Assembly (NCBI RefSeq): GCF_000717655.1
Contig: NZ_JNZY01000035.1
Location: 29,678-93,677 of the forward strand
Direction: 5' to 3'
Source of the DNA: Streptomyces katrae
GTDB taxonomy: Bacteria; Actinomycetota; Actinomycetes; Streptomycetales; Streptomycetaceae
Length of the DNA stretch: 64,000 nucleotides
Part shown: one piece after another, positions 9,039 through 17,166 of the stretch
Layout of the letters: each line of letters starts with the position of its first letter
How positions within the stretch are numbered: the stretch's first letter is position 1
Notes under the pieces: generated by a model
Databases searched by the model: none
Seen by the model: only the letters and a program-made list of their open reading frames with translations
What the model was told of the DNA's origin: nothing
Made by a program: the position numbers and the translations under genes

Positions 9039-11159
9039 GTGACCGCCGACACGTCCGTGCCTTCCAGCGCGCTGCTGTCCGGAGCAGACCGGGACGGCTC
9101 CAACTACACCGCGCGGCACCTGCTCGTCCTCGAAGGCCTCGAGGCCGTCCGCAAGCGCCCCGGCATGTATATCGGTTCCACCGACTCCCGGGGCCTCATG
9201 CACTGCCTCTGGGAGATCATCGACAACGCCGTCGACGAGGCCCTGGGCGGCTACTGCGACCACATCGAGGTGATCCTCCACGAGGACGCCTCGGTCGAGG
9301 TCCGCGACAACGGCCGCGGCATCCCCGTCGACGTCGAGCCCAAGACCGGGCTGTCCGGCGTCGAGGTCGTCATGACCAAGCTGCACGCCGGCGGCAAGTT
9401 CGGCGGCGGTTCGTACGCGGCCTCCGGCGGCCTGCACGGCGTGGGCGCCTCCGTGGTCAACGCCCTCTCCGCCCGGCTGGACGTCGAGGTCGACCGCAAC
9501 AGTTCCACCCACGCCATCAGCTTCCGCCGCGGCGTTCCGGGGATGTTCACCGAGCAGGGCCCCGACAGCCCGTTCGACCCTGCCAACGGCCTGCGCAAGG
9601 CCAAGCGGGTCGCCAAGGGCAAGACCGGAACCCGGGTCCGCTACTGGGCGGACCGGCAGATCTTCCTCAAGGACGCCAGGCTCTCGCTGGAGACGCTGTA
9701 CCAGCGCGCCCGCCAGACGGCCTTCCTCGTCCCCGGCCTGACCATCGTCGTCCGCGACGAGCGCGCCATCGACGGGGCCGGCAAGACCGAGGAGACCTTC
9801 CGCTTCGACGGGGGCATCAGCGAATTCTGCGACTACCTCGCGCAGGACAAGGCCGTCTGCGACGTGCTGCGCCTGACCGGCCAGGGCACCTTCAAGGAGA
9901 CCGTCCCCGTCCTCGACGAGCGCGGCCACATGACCCCCACCGAGGTCACCCGCGAGCTCGGCGTGGACATCGCCCTGCGCTGGGGCACCGGGTACGAGAC
10001 GCAGGTCAAGTCCTTCGTCAACATCATCGCCACGCCCAAGGGCGGCACCCACATCACCGGCTTCGAGCGCTCGGTCGCCAAGACCGTGAACGAGGTGCTG
10101 CGCTCGGCGAAGCTGCTGCGCGTCGCCGAGGACGACGTGGTCAAGGACGACGCGATGGAGGGCATGACGGCGGTCGTCACCGTCCGGCTGGCCGAGCCGC
10201 AGTTCGAGGGTCAGACCAAGGAGGTGCTCGGCACCTCGGCGGCCGCCCGGATCGTCGCGGCTGTGGTCGCGAAGGAGCTCAAGGCCTTCCTGACCAGCAC
10301 GAAGCGCGACGACAAGCAGCAGGCCCGCGCCGTGATGGAGAAGATCGTCGCGGCCGCCCGGACCCGGATCGCCGCCCGCCAGCACAAAGAGGCTCAGCGC
10401 CGCAAGACGGCACTGGAGACCTCCTCGCTGCCCGCGAAGCTGGCCGACTGCCGCAGCGACGACGTGGAGCGCAGCGAGCTCTTCATCGTCGAGGGCGACT
10501 CCGCCCTCGGTACGGCCAAGCTCGCGCGGAACTCGGAGTTCCAGGCACTGCTGCCGATCCGCGGGAAGATCCTGAACGTCCAGAAGTCGTCGGTCTCGGA
10601 CATGCTCAAGAACGCCGAGTGCGGAGCGATCATCCAGGTCATAGGAGCCGGCTCGGGCCGTACCTTCGACATCGACGCCGCGCGCTACGGGAAGATCGTC
10701 CTGCTCGTCGACGCCGACGTGGACGGCGCGCACATCCGCTGCCTGCTGCTGACGCTCTTCCAGCGGTACATGCGGCCGATGGTCGAGGCGGGCCGGGTGT
10801 TCGCCGCGGTGCCGCCGCTGCACCGGATCGAACTCGTCCAGCCCAAGAAGGGCCAGGACAAGTACGTCTACACGTATTCGGACAACGAGCTGCGCCAGAC
10901 GCTGCTCGAATTCCAGCGCAAGAACGTCCGGTACAAGGATTCGATCCAGCGCTACAAGGGTCTCGGCGAGATGGACGCGGACCAGCTGGCGGAGACCACC
11001 ATGGACCCCCGCCACCGCACGCTGCGCCGGATCAACATCGGCGACCTGGACTCGGCCGAGCAGGTCTTCGACCTGCTGATGGGCAACGAGGTCGCGCCGC
11101 GCAAGGAGTTCATCACGAGCTCCGCGGCGACCCTGGACCGCTCGCGCATCGACGCCTGA
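9039..11159 (+). CDS. parE: DNA topoisomerase IV subunit B (GyrB-like ATPase subunit)
   Basis: 706 residues from GTG 9039 with GAGGAG eight bases upstream. GHKL ATPase: HLLVLEGLEAVRKRPGMYIG, Mg/ATP-binding IIDNAVDEA, DNGRGIPV and the lid GGLHGVGASVVNAL. Transducer domain in the middle, then TOPRIM with EGDSALG and the metal DADVDGAHIRC. The length and pairing with a GyrA-like gene in the same window (21705-24161) support topoisomerase IV rather than gyrase, whose genes normally lie near oriC. With ParC it decatenates replicated DNA. A strong terminator follows the stop. Confidence 0.93.
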   Translation: MTADTSVPSSALLSGADRDGSNYTARHLLVLEGLEAVRKRPGMYIGSTDSRGLMHCLWEIIDNAVDEALGGYCDHIEVILHEDASVEVRDNGRGIPVDVEPKTGLSGVEVVMTKLHAGGKFGGGSYAASGGLHGVGASVVNALSARLDVEVDRNSSTHAISFRRGVPGMFTEQGPDSPFDPANGLRKAKRVAKGKTGTRVRYWADRQIFLKDARLSLETLYQRARQTAFLVPGLTIVVRDERAIDGAGKTEETFRFDGGISEFCDYLAQDKAVCDVLRLTGQGTFKETVPVLDERGHMTPTEVTRELGVDIALRWGTGYETQVKSFVNIIATPKGGTHITGFERSVAKTVNEVLRSAKLLRVAEDDVVKDDAMEGMTAVVTVRLAEPQFEGQTKEVLGTSAAARIVAAVVAKELKAFLTSTKRDDKQQARAVMEKIVAAARTRIAARQHKEAQRRKTALETSSLPAKLADCRSDDVERSELFIVEGDSALGTAKLARNSEFQALLPIRGKILNVQKSSVSDMLKNAECGAIIQVIGAGSGRTFDIDAARYGKIVLLVDADVDGAHIRCLLLTLFQRYMRPMVEAGRVFAAVPPLHRIELVQPKKGQDKYVYTYSDNELRQTLLEFQRKNVRYKDSIQRYKGLGEMDADQLAETTMDPRHRTLRRINIGDLDSAEQVFDLLMGNEVAPRKEFITSSAATLDRSRIDA

Positions 11160-11175
11160 CGGGCGCACCGGCAGA

Positions 11176-11219
11176 CCGGTGCTCTTCGCTCCATCACCTG
11201 TTGGAGTGAAGAGCACCGG
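11176..11219 (+). terminator. Strong hairpin terminator after parE
   Basis: 18-bp arms CCGGTGCTCTTCGCTCCA / TGGAGTGAAGAGCACCGG with one mismatch and an 8-base loop, 16 bases after the parE stop. Confidence 0.85.
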
Positions 11220-11297
11220 GACACCAGTCCGGAAAACGTCCATACCGCACATCCTTGTGGGCACGTGGCCAATGCGGCAGCGGACAAGGAGAGTTCG

Positions 11298-11789
11298 GTG
11301 GACAAGCACGAAGGTCCCGATCCCGGAACGATCCGGCTCGACGACCCCTGGTACGACGCGCTCGCCGTCGGCTGGGGGGAGGGCGAGGGCGAGGACCCGG
11401 CGCCCCCGCGTACCGCCGCCGGCGGCCGGGCCGCGCCCGGGGCATCCGACATCTACCTCGAAGTGCAGCGCAGCGCCGCCTTCCAGGAGGTCCGCAGCCG
11501 CTATCGGGGGTTCGTCGTCCCCGCGACCGCCGGATTCTTCCTCTGGTACGTCGCCTACGTGGTCGCGGCCACCATGGCACCGGGGATCATGGCCCGGCCC
11601 GTCGTCGGGGCGGTCAACATCGCCCTGCTGGCCGGGCTCGGCCAGTTCCTCAGCACCTTCCTGCTGACCTGGGCGTACGCCCGGCACGCGCGGCTGCGCC
11701 GCGACCGGGCCGCGCTGGACCTGCGCTGGACGGTCTTCGAGCAGGAGCGCGGCCAGGAGCGGACCCGGGCCCGGGAGGCCGGCCGGTGA
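11298..11789 (+). CDS. DUF485 membrane protein, partner of the acetate symporter
   Basis: 163 residues from GTG 11298, chosen because AAGGAGAG lies five bases upstream; an in-frame GTG at 11265 lacks such a site. A ~60-residue acidic cytoplasmic N-terminus leads to the DUF485 core: SAAFQEVRSRYRGFVVP, a membrane segment around FFLWYVAYVVAA, NIALLAGLGQFLSTFLLTW as the second segment, then a basic Arg-rich tail. DUF485 proteins are almost always encoded directly before an ActP-type symporter. Here the stop overlaps the symporter start (GTGA), so the two are translationally coupled. Confidence 0.88.
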   Translation: MDKHEGPDPGTIRLDDPWYDALAVGWGEGEGEDPAPPRTAAGGRAAPGASDIYLEVQRSAAFQEVRSRYRGFVVPATAGFFLWYVAYVVAATMAPGIMARPVVGAVNIALLAGLGQFLSTFLLTWAYARHARLRRDRAALDLRWTVFEQERGQERTRAREAGR

Positions 11790-13378
11790 CCACCGAGCAC
11801 CAGACCCTCGCGCTGCTCCTGTTCAGCCTCTTCATCGCGGTCACCCTGGGCATCACCACCTGGGTCAGCCGCAACCGGCACGGCTCGGCCGAGGAGTTCT
11901 ACGCCGGCGGGCGGTTGTTCTCCCCCTTGGAGAACGGTTTCGCCATCGCCGGCGACTACATGTCCGCCGCCTCTTTCCTCGGCATCTCGGGCCTGATCGC
12001 CCTCTTCGGCTACGACGGCCTGCTGTACTCGGTGGGCTTCCTCGTCGCCTGGCTCGTCGTGCTGTTCCTCGTCGCCGAACTCGTCCGCAACTGCGGGCGC
12101 TTCACCCTCGCGGACGTGGTCGCGGCCCGGATGAGCGAGCGGCCCGTCCGGATCGCCGCCGGCACCTCCTCCGTCACCGTCTCGGTGCTGTACCTGGTCG
12201 CACAGATGGTCGGCGCGGGCAGCCTGGTGGGCCTGTTGCTCGGGGATTCGGGCACCGCGGCCCGGACGCTGACCGTGATCGGGGTCGGGGCGCTGATGGT
12301 GGTCTACGTGTCCTTCGGCGGCATGCGGGCCACCACCTGGATCCAGATCGTGAAGGCCGTGCTGCTCATGGGCGGGGCCGTCACCCTCACCGTGCTCGTA
12401 CTCCTGCGCTTCCACGGGAACTTCGACCAGCTGCTCACCAGCGCAGCCGAGCGCAGCGGGCACGGGCAGCGGTTTCTGAGCCCGGGGCTCAAGTACGGCG
12501 GCGACTGGACCGCCCGCTTCGACTTCATGAGCCTCGGCCTCGCACTGGTCCTCGGGACGGCCGGGCTGCCGCACATCCTGTCGCGCTTCTACACGGTGCC
12601 GACCGCGCGGGCGGCCCGCCGGTCGGTGGTGTGGGCGATCGCGCTGATCGGCGGCTTCTACCTCATGACCATCGTGCTCGGGTTCGGGGCGGCCGCGCTG
12701 GTGGGTCCGGACGCGGTGCGGGCCTCCAACGCCTCGGGCAACACGGCGGTTCCGCTGCTCGCGGCGTTCCTGGGCGGCGGGGCCGGCTCGACCGGGGGCG
12801 CGGTGCTGTTCGCCTTCGTGGCGGCGATCGCGTTCGCCACGATCCTGGCCGTGGTCGCCGGGATCACCCTGGCCTCCTCGGCCTCGGTGGCGCACGACCT
12901 GTACGCGTCGCTCAAGCGCCGCCGTGCGCGCCAGCGCAGCGAGGTCACAGTGGCCCGGGTCGCGGCCGTCGGGATCGGGGCGGTGGCGATCGCCCTGGGC
13001 CTGCTCGCGCAGGACCTGAACGTGGCGTTCCTGGTGGGGCTGGCCTTCGCGGTGTCGGCTTCGGCCAATCTGCCGGTGCTGCTGTACTCGCTGTTCTGGC
13101 GCTCCTTCACCACGCGGGGCGCTGTCTGGTCGGTGTACGGGGGCCTGATCCCGGCGGTGGTGCTGGTCGTCCTGTCGCCGGTGGTCTCCGGCAGTCCGGA
13201 CTCCCTCTTCCCTGGGGTGAGCTTCCAGTTCTTCCCGCTGCAGAACCCGGGCCTGGTCTCGATCCCGCTGGGCTTCCTGGCGGGCTGGCTGGGCACGGTC
13301 ACCTCGGCGGAGGAGCCCGACGGGGCGAAGCACGCGGAGACGGAGGTCCGCTCCCTGACCGGCGCCGGGGCCGTCTGA
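11786..13378 (+). CDS. actP: Cation/acetate symporter (SSS family, ActP-like)
   Basis: 530 residues starting at the GTG that overlaps the DUF485 stop. About 13 hydrophobic segments of the sodium:solute symporter fold are visible; landmarks are EEFYAGGRLFSPLENGFAIA, GDYMSAASFLGISG, and GTAGLPHILSRFYTVP, typical of ActP and related monocarboxylate carriers. It imports acetate or small carboxylates across the cytoplasmic membrane. The gene is convergent with a carboxylate-type response regulator only 19 bp away, and two citrate synthases lie 2.5-5 kb on, so the context fits C2/TCA carbon entry. Confidence 0.87.
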   Translation: MTTEHQTLALLLFSLFIAVTLGITTWVSRNRHGSAEEFYAGGRLFSPLENGFAIAGDYMSAASFLGISGLIALFGYDGLLYSVGFLVAWLVVLFLVAELVRNCGRFTLADVVAARMSERPVRIAAGTSSVTVSVLYLVAQMVGAGSLVGLLLGDSGTAARTLTVIGVGALMVVYVSFGGMRATTWIQIVKAVLLMGGAVTLTVLVLLRFHGNFDQLLTSAAERSGHGQRFLSPGLKYGGDWTARFDFMSLGLALVLGTAGLPHILSRFYTVPTARAARRSVVWAIALIGGFYLMTIVLGFGAAALVGPDAVRASNASGNTAVPLLAAFLGGGAGSTGGAVLFAFVAAIAFATILAVVAGITLASSASVAHDLYASLKRRRARQRSEVTVARVAAVGIGAVAIALGLLAQDLNVAFLVGLAFAVSASANLPVLLYSLFWRSFTTRGAVWSVYGGLIPAVVLVVLSPVVSGSPDSLFPGVSFQFFPLQNPGLVSIPLGFLAGWLGTVTSAEEPDGAKHAETEVRSLTGAGAV

Positions 13379-13397
13379 GCGCGTTCCCGTCCGGCGG

Positions 13398-14105
13398 TCA
13401 CGGGCCCTCGGACGGGAGCCAGGAGTAGCGGTGTTCGGGGCGGCCCGTCTCGCCGTAGCGCAGGGCCAGGGTGACCCGGGCGGTGCGCTCCAGGAGCTTC
13501 AGGTAGCGCTGGGCGGTCTGGCGGCTGATGCCGGCGCGGTCGGCGATCTGCTGGGTGGAGAGCGGGCCCTCGGCGGAGCGCAGGACCTGGCGGACGAGTT
13601 CGGCGGTCGTGGCGGAGTGGCCCTTGGGCATTTCGTTCGGGGACCCGGCCGCGGCGAGGGCGCCGAAGATGCGGTCCACCTCGGCCTGTTCGGCCTCGCC
13701 GCCGGTCTCCAGGGTGCGGCGCAGGGAGCCGTACGCCTCCAGCCGGGTGCGCAGGCCGGCGAAGGTGAAGGGCTTGACGAGGTACTGGAGGGCGCCGAGG
13801 CGCATGGCGGACTGGACGGTGGCCAGGTCGCGGGCGGCCGTGACCATGATCACGTCGGTGCGGTGGCCGAGCTGGCGCAGGCGGCGGACCAGGTCCAGGC
13901 CGTTCTCGTCCGGGAGGTAGTGGTCGAGGAGGATCAGGTCGACGGGATGGGTGTCGAGGTACGAGAGGGCCTCGGCCGCCGAATGGGCCTGGGCGCAGAC
14001 ACGGAAGCCGGGAACCTTCGCCACGTACGCTGCGTTGATCCGGGCAACACGCATGTCGTCGTCGACGACCAATACGTGGATGTCGTGGATCGGGGTCTCG
14101 TTCAT
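13398..14105 (-). CDS. CitT/DcuR-type response regulator
   Basis: 235 residues. The receiver domain has the acidic pocket VVDDD (residues 13-17), phospho-acceptor Asp61 (LILLDHYLP), and the switch Lys in YLVKPF. The C-terminal domain contains a winged helix (STQQIADRAGISRQTAQRYL) as in the CitB/DcuR class that answers to citrate or C4-dicarboxylates. Its ATG overlaps the stop of the histidine kinase gene (ATGA), so both are one operon with the kinase first. Likely targets are carboxylate transport genes such as the neighbouring symporter; this is inference. Confidence 0.9.
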   Translation of the reverse strand: MNETPIHDIHVLVVDDDMRVARINAAYVAKVPGFRVCAQAHSAAEALSYLDTHPVDLILLDHYLPDENGLDLVRRLRQLGHRTDVIMVTAARDLATVQSAMRLGALQYLVKPFTFAGLRTRLEAYGSLRRTLETGGEAEQAEVDRIFGALAAAGSPNEMPKGHSATTAELVRQVLRSAEGPLSTQQIADRAGISRQTAQRYLKLLERTARVTLALRYGETGRPEHRYSWLPSEGP

Positions 14106-15718
14106 CGCAGGGCCTCCGGGAGTACGACGGAGAACTCCGCCCCTCCGTCCGCTGCCTCGCCGGCCCGGGCCGTGCCGCCCTGCCGCTCCGCGAGGCGGCG
14201 TACGAGTGCGAGACCCAGCCCGCGCTCGCGGTGGGCCTTGGGCTGCTTGGTCGACCAGCCCTCGGTGAAGATCTCCTCGCGGCGGGCTGCCGGGACGCCG
14301 GGCCCGCTGTCCCGCACGCGGAGGATCGCCGTACGGCCTTCGGCGCGCAGCTCGACCTCGACCAGGGGTGCGGCGGAGCCCGCCGCCGCGTCCAGGGCGT
14401 TGTCCACCAGATTGCCCGTGATGGTGACGAGGCCGCCGGGGTCCACGAGGCAGTCGGGCAGGAAGGTGGTGTCGGCGAGGCGCAGTGGGACGCCGCGCTC
14501 GGCCGCGACGGTCGCCTTGCCCACCAGAAGGGCGGCCAGCAGGGGGTCGTGGACCTTCTCGGTGACCTGTTCGGCGGTGCTGCGGTGCACTCCGACGACC
14601 TCGGTGACGAACTCCACCGCCTCCTCGTGCAGACCCAGCTCCAGCAGGCCGAGGAGGGTGTGGAGGCGGTTGGCGTGCTCGTGGTCCTGTGCGCGCAGGG
14701 CGTCGATCAGGCCCTTGGTGGAGTCGAGCTCGCGGCCGAGGTGTTCCAGCTCGGTGCGGTCGCGCAGGGTGGCGACCGCACCGCCGTCCTCGGTGGGCAT
14801 CCGGTTGGCGACCAGCACCCGGGGCCCCTGAACGGTGAGCAGGTCGCGGCCGGTGACGCGGCCGGCGAGGACGTCCGTGGTGCGCCCGGCGCCCAGGACG
14901 TCGTCCAGCGGACGCCCGGCGACGGTGGCGGCGGAGTCCGGCGCGAGGCCCAGCAGCCGGGCCGCCTCGTCGTTGACGAGCCGGACCCGGCCGTCGCGGT
15001 CGAGGGCGATCACGCCCTCGCGGATGGAGTGCAGCATCGCCTCGCGCTCGGCGAGGAGGCCGGCGATGTCGGAGAAGGCCAGGTCGCGGGTCTGCCGCTG
15101 GATCCGGCGGGACAGCAGGTAGGCGGCGAGCGCGCCTGCCGCGAGGGCGCCGCCCGCGTAGGCGAGCAGGCCCGGGATGGCGCCGAGCAGCCGGTCGTGG
15201 ACGCTGTCGTAGGCGATGCCGACGGAGACGGCGCCGACGATCTCCCCGTCGGCCGCGAGGAGCGGGACCTTTCCGCGGGCGGAGCGGCCGAGCGTGCCCT
15301 CGTCGATCTCCATGACTTCGCGGCCCGCGAGGGCATCGCTCGGGTCGGTGGAGACGGGCAGGCCGATCCGGTCGGTGCCGGGGTGCGAGCGGCGGATCCC
15401 GTCCAGGTCCATGACGACGACGTACTCGGCGCCCGTCGCGCGGCGGATCCGCTCGGCCGAGGCCTGCACCGGGCTGTCGGCCGTCGGTCCGGAGTCGAGG
15501 AGGTCGGCGGCCAGTGAGGGGTCGGCCGCCGCGCTCTGGGCGATGGCCAGGGCGCGCCGCATGGCCTGGTCGTCGAGCTGCGCGCCGAGCGGGGCCAGGA
15601 AGAGCCCGGTGGCCAGCACGGCGACCCCGGCGGCGATGGCCAGCTGGGTCAGCAGGATCTGCGAGACGGCCCGTCTGGGCAGCCCGAGGCGCCGAGCGCT
15701 CATGTGGAGGAACCGCAT
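14102..15718 (-). CDS. CitA/DcuS-type sensor histidine kinase
   Basis: 538 residues from the ATG at 15718; in-frame ATGs at 15763 and 15703 are alternatives, and none has a clear ribosome binding site. Layout: transmembrane helix 1, extracytoplasmic ~130-residue Cache/PDC-like domain (ATGAEYVVVMDLDGIRRSHP), helix 2 around LLAYAGGALAAGALAAYLL, a PAS domain (IREGVIALDRDGRVRLVNDE), a SpoOB-type dimerisation helix with the phospho-His in QDHEHANRLH, and an HATPase domain (NLVDNALDAA, GPGVP, RGLGLALV). The PDC domain of this class binds citrate or C4-dicarboxylates. The kinase lies downstream of the HTH-citrate synthase on the same strand. Confidence 0.9.
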   Translation of the reverse strand: MRFLHMSARRLGLPRRAVSQILLTQLAIAAGVAVLATGLFLAPLGAQLDDQAMRRALAIAQSAAADPSLAADLLDSGPTADSPVQASAERIRRATGAEYVVVMDLDGIRRSHPGTDRIGLPVSTDPSDALAGREVMEIDEGTLGRSARGKVPLLAADGEIVGAVSVGIAYDSVHDRLLGAIPGLLAYAGGALAAGALAAYLLSRRIQRQTRDLAFSDIAGLLAEREAMLHSIREGVIALDRDGRVRLVNDEAARLLGLAPDSAATVAGRPLDDVLGAGRTTDVLAGRVTGRDLLTVQGPRVLVANRMPTEDGGAVATLRDRTELEHLGRELDSTKGLIDALRAQDHEHANRLHTLLGLLELGLHEEAVEFVTEVVGVHRSTAEQVTEKVHDPLLAALLVGKATVAAERGVPLRLADTTFLPDCLVDPGGLVTITGNLVDNALDAAAGSAAPLVEVELRAEGRTAILRVRDSGPGVPAARREEIFTEGWSTKQPKAHRERGLGLALVRRLAERQGGTARAGEAADGGAEFSVVLPEALR

Positions 15719-15854
15719 GACCAGCAACCGTAGGTCGCCTTCGGCCTGAGCGGAATATCCCATGTGTATGCAACCGCGGCGGATCTCCCGCCGGCCGCGG
15801 GCAGCGCCGGCCGAGCCGGCGCGCGGCATCGGGCGGGCGCGGGCAGCGGGTCCG

Positions 15855-17096
15855 TCACGGCATCGGCTGTGGCGGGCGGGGCCCCTGGTACTGGCCGCTC
15901 GGGCGCATCCTGAGCGGCCGTTCCTGGTACTCCTCCAGCGCGTGCGCGATCCAGCCCGCCGTCCGCGACACCGCGAACACCGTCTCCCCGGCCTCCGCGG
16001 GCATCCCGCACGACACCGTCAGCACGGCCAGCGCCAGGTCGACATTGGCGGCCAGGCCGCCCCGCCGGGCCGCCGTCGTGGCGACGACCTCCCGGGCGGC
16101 CGCCAGCGCGGGCCCGGCCTGGGGCACGTTCTCGAGCCGCGCGAACAGGGCCGTCGCCCGCGGGTCCTCGCCCTCGTACAGCCGGTGCCCGAGGCCGGGG
16201 ACCCGCCGTCCCGCCCGCAGATGGTCCGCGACCACCGGCGCGGCCCCGCCCCGCTCCAGGGCCTCCACCAGCATCCGGTGCGCGAGCCGGCCGGCCGCGC
16301 CGTGCAGCGGGCCCTCGAGCGCGCCGAGCCCGGCCGAGACCGCCGCGTACGGATGGGCCCGCGCCGACGCGGCCACCCGTACGGCCAGGGTGGAGGCGGC
16401 CAGATCGTGGTCGATGAGCAGCGCCAGGGCCAGATCCAGCGTGGCCAGCGCGTCCGGGTCCGGCTCGCGCGCCGTCAGCCGGGTCCACAGCTGCCGGGCC
16501 AGTCGGCCGTCCCCGCGCCAGCCGGGCGCGCCCACCTCGGGCAGCGCGCCGACCAGCGTCGGGATCAGGGAGCGTGCCGACCCCAGTACGGCCTCCGCGG
16601 ACAGGTCGAAGCGCAGCGGATCCGTCACGGCGGCGGCCGCGGTGGCCACCCGCAGCCGGTCGATCGGGCCGCTGTGCTCGGGCAGCGCGGCCACCGCGCG
16701 CCGGGCGGCGGCCAGCGCCTGCGGGGGAGCGGTGAACCGCGCGCCGCGCGGCAGCGTCCCGGTCCAGAGCCACTCGGCGACCTCTTCGTAGCGGTGCCGC
16801 GAGGCCAGCTCGACGGCGTCCACGCCCCGGAAGTAGTACCGGTCGGGCTCGATGAGCGTGAGCGAGGTGCGTACGGAGAGCTCCGCCCCGGGGGGTGCGG
16901 CCGCCTCGCGCCGGCTGCGCCGGGCCAGGTCCTCCACCTCGCGCGGGTCGAAGCTGCTGCCGCGGCCGACGGCGTCACGGCGGCTCGTGAGCTGGCCCCG
17001 ACTGACGTACGCGTACACGGTCGCGGGCTTCACCCCGAGCAGTTCCGCCGCCTGCCGGGTGCTGATCCGGCGCTCGCCCTCCGCTTGGTCGTTCAT
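15855..17096 (-). CDS. Citrate synthase-family protein with N-terminal HTH domain
   Basis: 413 residues from the ATG at 17096 with AGGGTGGG upstream. Residues ~12-60 form a MerR/excisionase-type DNA-binding helix-turn-helix (ISTRQAAELLGVKPATVYAY then VSRGQL). The remaining ~330 residues are citrate synthase: GPLHGAAG (substrate His), PGLGHRLYEGEDPR (second His), NVDLALAV (catalytic Asp) and SRTAGWIAH (citrate Arg). All three catalytic residues are kept, so the enzyme is likely active as well as DNA-binding. It is divergent from a second citrate synthase, with two matching palindromes in the 70-bp control region; feedback control of both genes by this protein is a reasonable inference. Confidence 0.88.
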   Translation of the reverse strand: MNDQAEGERRISTRQAAELLGVKPATVYAYVSRGQLTSRRDAVGRGSSFDPREVEDLARRSRREAAAPPGAELSVRTSLTLIEPDRYYFRGVDAVELASRHRYEEVAEWLWTGTLPRGARFTAPPQALAAARRAVAALPEHSGPIDRLRVATAAAAVTDPLRFDLSAEAVLGSARSLIPTLVGALPEVGAPGWRGDGRLARQLWTRLTAREPDPDALATLDLALALLIDHDLAASTLAVRVAASARAHPYAAVSAGLGALEGPLHGAAGRLAHRMLVEALERGGAAPVVADHLRAGRRVPGLGHRLYEGEDPRATALFARLENVPQAGPALAAAREVVATTAARRGGLAANVDLALAVLTVSCGMPAEAGETVFAVSRTAGWIAHALEEYQERPLRMRPSGQYQGPRPPQPMP

Positions 17097-17115
17097 GACG
17101 CCCACCCTACATATA

Positions 17116-17128
17116 TTGATTCGATCAA
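17116..17128. promoter_or_regulatory. Operator 1 palindrome TTGATTCGATCAA
   Basis: Inverted repeat TTGAT-TCG-ATCAA in the spacer of the leftward promoter. Core GATTCGATC is repeated exactly 21 bp (two helical turns) to the right in operator 2. Confidence 0.55.
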
Positions 17129-17137
17129 CATTGACAA

Positions 17138-17148
17138 GGATTCGATCC
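17138..17148. promoter_or_regulatory. Operator 2 palindrome GGATTCGATCC
   Basis: Inverted repeat GGAT-TCG-ATCC between the rightward -35 and -10. Same core and same helix face as operator 1. A degenerate third TCGAT occurs at 17160-17164, next to the start codon. Confidence 0.55.
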
Positions 17149-17166
17149 ATCATGGATGGTCGATGC

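Larger units (their letters stand above)
17097..17166. promoter_or_regulatory. Back-to-back divergent promoters of the two citrate synthase genes
   Basis: TTGACAA (17131-17137) reads as a -35 TTGACA rightward and TTGTCA leftward. Rightward: 18 bases, then GATGGT (17155-17160), then the ATG at 17167 seven bases on, so the message is probably leaderless. Leftward: about 16 bases, then TATATG (minus strand, 17110-17115). Each spacer contains one palindrome with the shared core GATTCGATC, so a bound repressor would shut both promoters. Confidence 0.6.
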